Source: Bacillota bacterium (GTDB lineage Bacteria > Bacillota > Clostridia > Christensenellales > Aristaeellaceae). From it: DNA of 5,108 bases. The stretch lies in assembly GCA_009787135.1 (NCBI GenBank), contig WRGP01000096.1:1-5108 (forward strand), in the 5' to 3' direction. The translations under genes and the position numbers were made by a program. Under the pieces are notes generated by a model. The model did no database searches. It was not told the DNA's origin and saw only the letters and a list, made by a program, of their open reading frames with translations. Of this stretch, positions 1 through 5,108 are shown in pieces; the stretch's first letter is position 1, and each line of letters starts with the position of its first letter.

Positions 1-1
1 C

Positions 2-1075
2 CTGCACACGGGCCGCAGCCGCAACGATCAGGTGGCGCTGGACTTCCGCATGTACGTGCGGGACGCCTGCGGGGAGGTAGAGGAAGCGCTTTCGAAGCTG
101 TGCAAGGCGCTGTTGGACACGGCGGAAAAGCATCTTCATACCATCATGCCGGGCTACACGCACCTTCAAAAGGCGCAGCCCATCACGCTGGCGCACCACG
201 TCATGGCCTATGCGCAGATGTTTTTGCGGGACAGGGAGCGCTTTGCCCAGGCAAAGGCCCGCGCGGCCGTGATGCCGCTGGGCGCGGGCGCGCTGGCGGG
301 CACGACGTACCCCATTGACCGGGCGCGGGTGGCGGAGTTGCTGGGCTTTTCCGCCGTGACGCAAAACAGCCTGGACGCGGTATCGGACCGGGATTTCGCG
401 CTGGATTTTCTCTTCGCGGCGTCCACGTGCATGATGCACCTGTCGCGCTTTAGCGAGGAACTGATCCTTTGGTCCTCGCTGGAGTTTGGGTTTGTGACCG
501 TGGACGACGCATACAGCACCGGTTCCTCCATCATGCCGCAAAAGAAGAATCCCGATGTGGCGGAGCTCGTGCGCGGCAAGGCAGGCCGCGTATTTGGCGA
601 TTTACAGGCGCTGCTGGTGACGCTCAAGGGCCTTCCGCTGGCGTACAACAAGGACATGCAGGAGGATAAGGAGGCGCTCTTTGACGCGCACGACACGCTC
701 GCCATGTGCCTGGCTGTGTTTACGGCTATGTTCGCGTCGCTCACGTTCCATGAGGAGAGAATGGCGGCCGCGGCGGCGGAGGGGTTCACCAACGCGACGG
801 ACGCGGCGGACTACCTCGTGGGCAAGGGCTTGCCCTTCCGCGACGCGCATGCGGTGGTGGGGCGCTTGGTGGCGCATTGCGCGGCGCAGGGAAAGGCGAT
901 TGACGGGCTGACGCTGGCGGAATTGAAGGGGTTTTGTGAGGAGTTTGCCGAAGACGTGTATGACGAGATCTCCATAGAGGCGTGTGTGATGCGGCGGAAT
1001 TTGGTGGGTGGGCCCGCGCCGGAGGCGGTGGCGGAAAGTGTGAGGAGGGCGAGGGAGGCGTTAGAGGGACGGTAG
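2..1075 (+). CDS. argH: Argininosuccinate lyase, 5'-truncated by window edge
   Basis: This enzyme splits argininosuccinate into arginine and fumarate, the last step of arginine synthesis, as a cytoplasmic homotetramer. The frame is already open at base 2 and begins with the family signature LHTGRSRNDQ, so the GTG at 32 is internal and not a start. Visible residues number 357 of a usual 450-460, so roughly 100 N-terminal residues lie outside the window. Seen motifs are GYTHLQKAQP (visible residues 51-60, with the conserved catalytic-site His54), the fumarase/aspartase superfamily signature GSSIMPQKKNP (from visible residue 174, carrying the catalytic serine loop), and a typical C-terminal end with VGGPAP. 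The reading frame is intact. No clear terminator follows. The final ~55 bases become very G-rich and C-poor and use AGG codons, unlike the body of the gene. Identity is very secure. Confidence 0.97.
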   Translation: MHTGRSRNDQVALDFRMYVRDACGEVEEALSKLCKALLDTAEKHLHTIMPGYTHLQKAQPITLAHHVMAYAQMFLRDRERFAQAKARAAVMPLGAGALAGTTYPIDRARVAELLGFSAVTQNSLDAVSDRDFALDFLFAASTCMMHLSRFSEELILWSSLEFGFVTVDDAYSTGSSIMPQKKNPDVAELVRGKAGRVFGDLQALLVTLKGLPLAYNKDMQEDKEALFDAHDTLAMCLAVFTAMFASLTFHEERMAAAAAEGFTNATDAADYLVGKGLPFRDAHAVVGRLVAHCAAQGKAIDGLTLAELKGFCEEFAEDVYDEISIEACVMRRNLVGGPAPEAVAESVRRAREALEGR

Positions 1076-1137
1076 GGAGATTTTTAGGGAATCATGCTAT
1101 TCTTTTCCCCGGTTTGGCCCCCTGTTCGCATTGACTA

Positions 1138-1166
1138 TTGGTACTATTTATGGCATCTTGTAATAT
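1138..1166 (+). promoter_or_regulatory. Possible sigma-A promoter for the orphan membrane gene
   Basis: TTGGTA (1138-1143) and TAATAT (1161-1166) are separated by 17 bases, each matching the consensus at four of six positions. Transcription would start near 1173, leaving a leader of about 20 bases that contains the ribosome binding site. A better -35 box, TTGACT at 1131-1136, has only a poor partner (CATCTT at 1154). The whole segment is AT-rich, so chance matches are likely. The 117-base gap after argH shows no strong terminator, and read-through from argH is also possible. Confidence 0.35.
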
Positions 1167-1178
1167 ATGGTGATATTT

Positions 1179-1184
1179 AGGAGG
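1179..1184 (+). promoter_or_regulatory. Ribosome binding site of the orphan gene
   Basis: A perfect AGGAGG lies 8 bases before the ATG at 1193. It fixes the start and argues that the AT-rich frame is a real, translated gene. Confidence 0.8.
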
Positions 1185-1192
1185 ATATATCT

Positions 1193-1750
1193 ATGGACTA
1201 TATCGATATTTTGAAAGATATAGTGCTGCCATTAAGCTCGTTGATGGTTGCCGTAATTTCTATAATCGTCGCGATGCGTGCATTAAAAGGACAAAAAATT
1301 CATAACAAAAATAGTGTAAAGCCAATTATTCAGCTCAGATTTGGTGATTATGAAGATAGAATTTTTGTTAGCGCTGTAAATCGAGGCGTTGGGCCTGGTA
1401 TTGTCAAAAACATGATCATAACCAATGAGGAAACCGGAGAGAAATACGATCATTTAATTGACATATTTGGCGACTCTGAATGCACTGGATGGCCATGGTC
1501 AATGTATAATAAGAGATTGAAAGGTATAGCAATTCGACCCGGCATTTCATTTACACTCATTAAGATGAATAAACCCAATGAAAAGCAAAAAGCAATTATA
1601 AGGAAACGATTGTGTGCGCTAAAGATACATTTTGAATATACGGATATATATGGACAGATATTTAAAAACTCCTATGGACTTGAATTTTTTGGGCGGTATT
1701 ATGAGAACAGTAATATCAAAAAGAAGATTATATGCCGTCCGCCTGAGTAA
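1193..1750 (+). CDS. Hypothetical protein with one N-terminal membrane segment; AT-rich, probably acquired
   Basis: I do not recognise this 185-residue protein as a named family. Residues about 10-28 form one hydrophobic segment (VLPLSSLMVAVISIIVAM), followed at once by basic residues (RALKGQKIHNK). By the positive-inside rule this puts the rest of the protein in the cytoplasm. The remaining ~150 residues alternate hydrophobic and polar positions as a beta-rich domain would, and contain NRGVGPGIVKNM (63-74). Similar N-x-G-x-G-P segments occur in small membrane-anchored proteins of unknown function, as I recall. The C-terminus is basic (IKKKIICRPP). The start is set by AGGAGG 8 bases upstream. 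GC content is about 35% (189 of 540 bases counted), far below both neighbours, and codon use is correspondingly AT-rich, which suggests horizontal transfer. It converges on the dipeptidase gene. No function is proposed. Confidence 0.8.
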   Translation: MDYIDILKDIVLPLSSLMVAVISIIVAMRALKGQKIHNKNSVKPIIQLRFGDYEDRIFVSAVNRGVGPGIVKNMIITNEETGEKYDHLIDIFGDSECTGWPWSMYNKRLKGIAIRPGISFTLIKMNKPNEKQKAIIRKRLCALKIHFEYTDIYGQIFKNSYGLEFFGRYYENSNIKKKIICRPPE

Positions 1751-1790
1751 AAAATAACTCATATTTCAATATAACTAACGATTTACCCCC

Positions 1791-1839
1791 ACCCCTTGTC
1801 ACCAGGCCAACAAAGGGGTCCAGGGGATTCGCCCCTTGG
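1791..1839. repeat. Tandem G/C-run hairpins in the convergent gap; candidate dispersed repeat
   Basis: Two stem-loops stand side by side. The first pairs ACCCCTTGT (1791-1799) with ACAAAGGGGT (1810-1819) with one bulged base. The second pairs CCAGGGG (1820-1826) with CCCCTTGG (1832-1839) across an ATTCG loop with one bulge. The GGGG of either hairpin could pair with CCCC 1832-1835, so alternative folds exist. CAGG (1803) and CCTG (1843) can close an outer stem. There is no T-run on either side, so it is not a standard intrinsic terminator, although it sits where convergent transcripts end. From memory, GGGTCCAGGG-type hairpins recur near gene ends in many Clostridia genomes; I could not check this. 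Confidence 0.5.
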
Positions 1840-1881
1840 AAACCTGTCCCACACCCTCTATGCGCTTTCCGCAACCCCGCC

Positions 1882-2805
1882 TCAAATCCTCCCCATATAC
1901 CGCAGAAAATTCCCTCCCGCAATCCCTTCCACTTCCCCCTCATCAAACCCCCGTCTCCTGAGTGCACCCAGCAAATTAGCCATCTCCCCAGGATGCCCCA
2001 GCCCCTCGGGCACCACATCAATCCCATCAAAATCAGAACCAAACCCCACATTCTCAATCCCACCCAGTTCGGCCACATGCGCGATATGGTCCACCACCGT
2101 ATCCAAGGTAGCGCGGCCTGTATTGACAAGGAAATTCGTGTAGAAATTGACGCCCATCCAGCCGCCCGCGTCAATCAGCGCGCGGATCTGGTCGTCCGTC
2201 AGGTTGCGGGTATGATCGCACAGCTTCCGGCAGCAGGAATGGGAGGCCATGGGCGGCTTATCCCCGTGGAAAATGAGATCCCAGAAGCCCCCTTCGCCAA
2301 GGTGCGACACATCCACGGCAATCCCCAGGCGGCCCAGCTCGCGGACCACTTCCCAGCCAAAGGGTTTCAGGCCATGCTGCCCGCCGCCCGTATGGGGGTA
2401 GGCAATGGCGTTTTCGTGGTTCCACGTCAGGGAGAACAAGCGGACGCCCAGGCTGTGAAAGTAGCGCAGGTCATCCAGCGATCCGCCGATGATTTCGCCG
2501 CCCTCAATGGAGAGCATCAGACAGGTTTCGCCCTCCTTGGCATCAAAGGGGCTGTCCACCTTGCGCACCCCTTGGCCGGTGAGCTGATCGATCATCTGAA
2601 GCTGCGCCATCGCCTGCGCGCGGGGCGCGTTTTGACCTTTCCCAAGCGGGCCGTCCGGCCCGGCGAAGAGCGCGCAGACCTGCAGCGTCACACCGCCCTC
2701 CTTCAGGCGCGCGGGCGTGACGTGCAGGCCCTGGCCCTTGGTGAAGGGGTTGTCCGGGTGAGACAGCGCAAAGAGCGTATCGCAATGGGTGTCCGCGATA
2801 AACAC
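1882..2805 (-). CDS. Membrane dipeptidase family (peptidase M19) metallopeptidase
   Basis: This is a zinc-dependent dipeptidase of the renal dipeptidase family, cleaving dipeptides, often with tolerance for a D-residue at the C-terminal position. At 307 residues it has the size of compact bacterial members. The binuclear zinc ligands are all visible: His7 and Asp9 in DTHCDT, bridging Glu101 in LSIEGGE, His168 in DVSH and His189 in SHS. The family's substrate-binding Arg200 (HTRN) and catalytic-site Asp258 (GSDFDG) follow, and the spacings 168/189/200/258 match the mammalian enzyme as I recall it. No signal peptide is present, so it should be cytoplasmic. The start is GTG, supported by GGAGG six bases upstream. 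That start follows the stop of the beta-helix gene after one base, implying translational coupling. The 3' end is strikingly C-poor and G-rich on the coding strand. The true substrate is unknown. Confidence 0.93.
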   Translation of the reverse strand: MFIADTHCDTLFALSHPDNPFTKGQGLHVTPARLKEGGVTLQVCALFAGPDGPLGKGQNAPRAQAMAQLQMIDQLTGQGVRKVDSPFDAKEGETCLMLSIEGGEIIGGSLDDLRYFHSLGVRLFSLTWNHENAIAYPHTGGGQHGLKPFGWEVVRELGRLGIAVDVSHLGEGGFWDLIFHGDKPPMASHSCCRKLCDHTRNLTDDQIRALIDAGGWMGVNFYTNFLVNTGRATLDTVVDHIAHVAELGGIENVGFGSDFDGIDVVPEGLGHPGEMANLLGALRRRGFDEGEVEGIAGGNFLRYMGRI

Positions 2806-2806
2806 G

Positions 2807-4720
2807 TCAATCCTCCCCTCCGTTTGTGTGAATGGAAGCGTAGCGGCCCGCGAAAAAAATCCAGGGGGTGAAGCCGATGGCCGCTATCCCCGGGTCGTTC
2901 ACCAGATTGAAATTCCCGCCTTCCGCGTCGAAAAACAGCGAGCCCTCCGTGCGAAAGATGTTTTTGCCCTGCCTGATCTCGCTTTCCTTTTCCTGCTTGA
3001 AATACGGCTTTTCACCCACGATAATGTTCTTATTTAAATAGAAGGCGCCCGGGCCGGAAGCGCCGATCTGCCCATCCTGGTTGAAGGCGAAGATGTTGTT
3101 CTCCACGGTGTTGTAGACGCCGCTGTGCTGATGGAAACCCTGCGCGGAGCAGCGGTAGACCAGGTTGTTCGTGACGCGGATTCCATCGGAGCCTTCATCC
3201 AGATAAATGCCCCATCCGCCATATTCGGCGGAGATAACATCGTGGATGATGTTGCCGGAAACGACGGTGTTCGGCTGGCTGCCAAGCAGATAGATCGCGC
3301 CCATGTCGGACAGCCTGCCTTGGCCGATGCCGTAGATCAGGTTATTCTGAATGCGGATGGATTCCGTGACGCTGTACCCGGTGCCCCATACCCAGCCCGC
3401 GGAGATAGCGGTATAGGTTCCGCCATGGATCTCGTTGTGTGAAACGATCGCGCCGCGGCTGTGGATGATCAAAATCGCGGCGGCGTTCAAAAAATTTTGG
3501 CCATAGCCGTTGATATGGTTGTTTTCAATGACAATGCCCTCGGTGATGACAGGCTCCATGGACTCGTTCTGGCCGCGCACATAGACGGCTTGCGCGCCGA
3601 TGTTTTCGAACGTGCAGCCACTGATGACAGCGTTTTTGACGGCAAAGTCGAGCCGGATGCAGGCAGAGCCAATGCTCTGGAAGGTACAGTTGATAAAGCG
3701 AATGTTCTCGCCCTCGGCAACAAAAATGGCCGATCCGACGTCATAGGCGGCCTGCGGAAAATCGGGCTGGGCGTCGTTCTTGGGAATGTTCCACCCTGTG
3801 CGGGCAAAGGTAATGCCGTGAAACTCGACATTGGAAAGGCCGCGGAGCGCGATGAGCTGCTCCTCCACACCCGCGTACAGCCTCGTAACGCCCGGCGCCT
3901 CATTTGGGAGCGGCGCGTAGTAAAGCCGCTGGTTTTGCTGGTCAAAGAGCCATTCCCCGGGCGCTAACGGGACGTTTGGGACATTTTCGAGCCAGAATAG
4001 ATCGCCCTTTGCGACGGTCATGGAGGTATAGCGGTTGAGCAGCAGCAGACCGCTCGCGGAAACATATCCCTTCACGCCTGTCAGCTCGTCCTTCCACCAA
4101 TGCAGAAGGCGCACGACGGCGCCTTCCAGCGTGGGCGGCATATCGCTTTTGTTTACATAAAACGCGTAGGAGCCTTCCAATTTCGACTCTGTTTTGGAAT
4201 AGGGCTCAAGAACCCGAAAAAAGCCCTGCTTTGGCAAACGCGACGGCTGCCGCGCGCCATCTTCCCCATAGAGCGCGCGCAGCTCGCCGCCCGCGTAGGG
4301 AACAGTCCAGACCGTAACACCGTTCAGCGTTGTTTCCGTCCAGCCGCTGAGCGCCTTGCCGCCTGTGAGCACCGGCCTTTCGGTGCCGTAGGCGCGAATG
4401 GTAAGCTGGCTGAACGGGGGAGTACCAACCGCCGCCAGCGTTTGGTCAATGAGATAGGTTCCGCCGCGCATCCAGATGGTGACAGGGCCGGTGATCCCGG
4501 GCCTCAAGGCCTGTATGAGCGCGGCGCGGAGGGTTTTCAGAGGCGTTTCGAAGGCACCGCTTTGGGTGTCGTCCCCGTCTTCCGCCACGTAGAGGTTCAG
4601 CCCGGCATTTTCCGCCATGGACGGCGGTACGGGGAAGTATGACTCGCCTTTGGCAGCGCGCGGGAGAAAAAAGCATAACAGCAGGGCGAAGGACGTGAGC
4701 ATGCGTGCTGAAAATTTCAA
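2807..4720 (-). CDS. Secreted right-handed parallel beta-helix protein, GH141-like glycosidase candidate
   Basis: With a TTG start at 4720 the protein has 637 residues. Residues 1-25 form a signal peptide (MKFSAR, then MLTSFALLLCFFLP, then RAAKGES); no lipobox, as Leu precedes the Cys. Residues 43-70 read LYVAEDGDDTQSG..PLKTLRAAL, the usual lead-in of secreted beta-helix enzymes. RGGTYLIDQTL (85-95), TIRAYGTERPVLTGGKALSGW (107-127) and VWTVP (137-141) resemble the N-terminal region of GH141 (fucosidase/xylanase) proteins. From about 296 onward come helix coils rich in N-N-x-I/V turns: VEFHGITFARTGW, INCTF, ISGCTF, IENNHI, IQNNLI, VSGNII, VTNNLV, VENNIF. The segments LSDMGAIYLLG (470-480) and GWGIYLDEGSD (502-512) are typical of this group; Asp472 and Asp508 are candidate catalytic acids by inference. 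It likely acts on an extracellular polysaccharide. The fold is secure; the family and substrate are not. Confidence 0.88.
   Translation of the reverse strand: MKFSARMLTSFALLLCFFLPRAAKGESYFPVPPSMAENAGLNLYVAEDGDDTQSGAFETPLKTLRAALIQALRPGITGPVTIWMRGGTYLIDQTLAAVGTPPFSQLTIRAYGTERPVLTGGKALSGWTETTLNGVTVWTVPYAGGELRALYGEDGARQPSRLPKQGFFRVLEPYSKTESKLEGSYAFYVNKSDMPPTLEGAVVRLLHWWKDELTGVKGYVSASGLLLLNRYTSMTVAKGDLFWLENVPNVPLAPGEWLFDQQNQRLYYAPLPNEAPGVTRLYAGVEEQLIALRGLSNVEFHGITFARTGWNIPKNDAQPDFPQAAYDVGSAIFVAEGENIRFINCTFQSIGSACIRLDFAVKNAVISGCTFENIGAQAVYVRGQNESMEPVITEGIVIENNHINGYGQNFLNAAAILIIHSRGAIVSHNEIHGGTYTAISAGWVWGTGYSVTESIRIQNNLIYGIGQGRLSDMGAIYLLGSQPNTVVSGNIIHDVISAEYGGWGIYLDEGSDGIRVTNNLVYRCSAQGFHQHSGVYNTVENNIFAFNQDGQIGASGPGAFYLNKNIIVGEKPYFKQEKESEIRQGKNIFRTEGSLFFDAEGGNFNLVNDPGIAAIGFTPWIFFAGRYASIHTNGGED
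2812..2816 (-). promoter_or_regulatory. Ribosome binding site of the dipeptidase, inside the upstream gene's end
   Basis: On the minus strand GGGGAGGA precedes GTG 2805, with GGAGG six bases away. The site lies within the last codons of the beta-helix gene, whose TGA (2809-2807) comes one base before the GTG. This arrangement decides the non-ATG start and favours coupled translation. Confidence 0.75.
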
Positions 4721-4730
4721 AGGGGGGACT

Positions 4731-4736
4731 CTCCTT
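4731..4736 (-). promoter_or_regulatory. Ribosome binding site that fixes a TTG start
   Basis: The minus strand carries AAGGAG ten bases before TTG at 4720. The next in-frame ATG (4702) is 28 bases from the site, too far, and would remove the charged MKFSAR start of the signal peptide. An ATG at 4888 also opens the frame but lies upstream of the promoter, so it cannot be used from this transcript. Confidence 0.75.
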
Positions 4737-4757
4737 GATGAAAAATAGAAACCATAT

Positions 4758-4789
4758 GCCTGTGCACCTGAACGAACTATACCACAGGC
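4758..4789. promoter_or_regulatory. Dyad flanking the -10 box, candidate operator
   Basis: GCCTGTG (4758-4764) and CACAGGC (4783-4789) are a perfect 7-bp inverted repeat separated by 18 bases. One arm lies in the spacer just upstream of the -10 box and the other lies just past the expected transcription start near 4769. This position suits a repressor site. No regulator gene is visible in the window, and no known regulator is assigned. Confidence 0.4.
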
Positions 4790-4804
4790 GCTCGCGACAG
4801 ACAA
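4776..4804 (-). promoter_or_regulatory. Sigma-A promoter of the beta-helix/dipeptidase operon
   Basis: Read on the minus strand, TTGTCT (4804-4799) and TATAGT (4781-4776) are separated by exactly 17 bases. A TGG directly before the -10 box makes it an extended -10. The upstream stretch 4810-4833 is nearly all A and T with A- and T-tracts, as in an UP element. Transcription should begin near 4769, giving a leader of about 49 bases before the TTG start. Confidence 0.75.
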
Positions 4805-4826
4805 GGCATGAAATGTATATTTTTTG

Positions 4827-4867
4827 AAAAAAATGCCCCCTTTTGGATTTTCGCGATATGTGCGGGG
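4827..4867 (-). terminator. Weak candidate terminator of the methyltransferase gene
   Basis: On the minus strand CCCC (4867-4864) can pair with GGGG within GGGGG (4840-4836), and a run of seven T follows at 4833-4827 after only CA. The loop is long (about 23 bases), though an inner CGC/GCG pairing can shorten it. The order stem then T-run, after the methyltransferase stop and before the next promoter, fits termination. The stem is short, so support is modest. The same T-run may instead serve as part of the UP-like tract of the next promoter. Confidence 0.3.
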
Positions 4868-4900
4868 TGAAGGCAGCGATTCATTCAAATGGGTGAACGC

Positions 4901-5107
4901 CTATCCCTTCTTCCCCCTTATCACCCGAAACCCGCCCCCTCGCTCCAAAACTTCCACTTCCCCCATCAACTCGCTCAAAACCCGCATCGCCGACTCCGCC
5001 CCTTGCCGCTTGCGGATTACAACATACAATTCTCCCCCCGCCTCAAGCCGCTCCACGCTCTCCGCAAACAATCGGTACACGACCGCCTTCCCCGCGCGGA
5101 TCGGCGG
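4901..5107 (-). CDS. rsmC: RsmC/YbxB-like 16S rRNA guanine-N2 methyltransferase, C-terminal fragment
   Basis: Only the last 68 codons are in the window; the start lies past the right edge. The fragment begins PPIRAGKAVVYRLFAESVER, which continues the catalytic NPPIRAGK motif of the RsmC group of S-adenosylmethionine-dependent methyltransferases (the Asn would be just outside the window). It continues with GGELYVVIRKRQGAESAM, the usual final strands of this fold, and ends with VEVLERGGGFRVIRGKKG. Such enzymes methylate N2 of a guanine in 16S rRNA (G1207 in E. coli), acting on ribosomal subunits in the cytoplasm. Members in Firmicutes are short single-domain proteins of about 200 residues. The family is fairly secure; the exact target base is inferred. 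The terminal ~60 bases hold a G-run cluster and almost no C. Confidence 0.82.
   Translation of the reverse strand, partial: PPIRAGKAVVYRLFAESVERLEAGGELYVVIRKRQGAESAMRVLSELMGEVEVLERGGGFRVIRGKKG
4905..4939 (-). other. G-quadruplex-type motif at the 3' end of the methyltransferase gene
   Basis: On the coding (minus) strand five G-runs follow one another: G5 (4939-4935), G3 (4933-4931), G3 (4926-4924), G5 (4917-4913) and G3 (4907-4905). The loops are 1, 4, 6 and 5 bases, which satisfies the usual G3+N1-7 rule. It sits directly before the stop codon, so the mRNA end could fold. It may be a by-product of the general G-richness of this gene end. Confidence 0.5.
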
Positions 5108-5108
5108 G

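Noticed and set aside
1089..1106. Possible argH terminator, GAAT and ATTC around a six-base loop followed by TTTT
   Set aside because: A four-pair, mostly A-T stem is too weak to call.
1076..1840. Target-site duplication or terminal inverted repeats bordering the AT-rich island
   Set aside because: Only a six-base TTGGCC/GGCCAA match (1114 and 1805) was found, not enough to define an element.
1728..2174. A 148-codon minus-strand frame running from the dipeptidase 3' part into the intergenic gap
   Set aside because: It is another frame of the dipeptidase; its Trp- and Gly-rich product reflects G-runs, and no start signal is seen.
1993..2871. A 292-codon open frame on the plus strand opposite the dipeptidase
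   Set aside because: It is antisense to a gene with all metal ligands intact, lacks a recognisable domain or ribosome binding site, and is expected from GC-rich third positions.
4640..4720. Lipoprotein signal in the beta-helix protein (LLLC)
   Set aside because: The residue before Cys is Leu, not Gly, Ala or Ser, so an ordinary signal peptide is more likely.
4805..4837. Inverted GGCAT and ATGCC around the A/T tract
   Set aside because: The arms are only five bases with a 23-base gap; chance is sufficient, and the A/T tract is better explained as a promoter upstream element.
4864..4900. Direct repeat GGGTGAA at 4865-4871 and 4891-4897
   Set aside because: It is only seven bases, lies well upstream of the promoter, and shows no further symmetry.

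Overview
The window looks like chromosomal DNA from a GC-rich member of the Firmicutes (Clostridia-like, perhaps a gut lineage). The reasons are strong AGGAGG-type ribosome binding sites, GTG and TTG starts, a sigma-A type promoter, and housekeeping genes that read most like Clostridia/Bacillus homologues. This placement is an inference; there is no rRNA in the window to confirm it. The main genes appear well over 60% GC in the stretches counted, and one insert of about 35% GC stands out.

Layout. (1) 2-1075, plus: the C-terminal three quarters of argininosuccinate lyase (argH), cut by the left edge. (2) 1193-1750, plus: an AT-rich orphan gene for a small protein with one N-terminal membrane segment, with its own ribosome binding site and a plausible promoter. 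It is probably a late arrival between two GC-rich genes. (3) 1751-1881: a convergent intergenic gap holding two G/C-run hairpins that look like a dispersed repeat. (4) 4720 down to 1882, minus: a two-gene operon. The first gene encodes a secreted right-handed beta-helix protein resembling GH141-type glycosidases. The second encodes an M19 (renal dipeptidase family) metallopeptidase. Only one base separates them. The operon has a good promoter (TTGTCT, 17 bp, TATAGT with extended TG) flanked by a 7-bp dyad. (5) 5107-4901, minus: the last 68 codons of an RsmC/YbxB-like 16S rRNA guanine-N2 methyltransferase, cut by the right edge.

How the parts relate. ArgH (arginine synthesis) and the RsmC-like enzyme (ribosome modification) are housekeeping genes with no visible link to the middle. 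The beta-helix enzyme would act outside the cytoplasm on a polysaccharide, and the dipeptidase, which has no signal peptide, inside. Their tight coupling suggests shared regulation, but I cannot name a shared substrate. No gap between genes exceeds about 180 bases. I see no tRNA, rRNA, CRISPR array, transposase or integrase.

I found no convincing evidence of a wholly new biological system. The best leads are the orphan AT-rich membrane gene, the beta-helix/dipeptidase pair, and a repeated compositional oddity. In the three genes that appear to end a transcript in GC-rich DNA, the last 55-60 coding bases are almost empty of C and very rich in G; the gene inside the operon does not show this.
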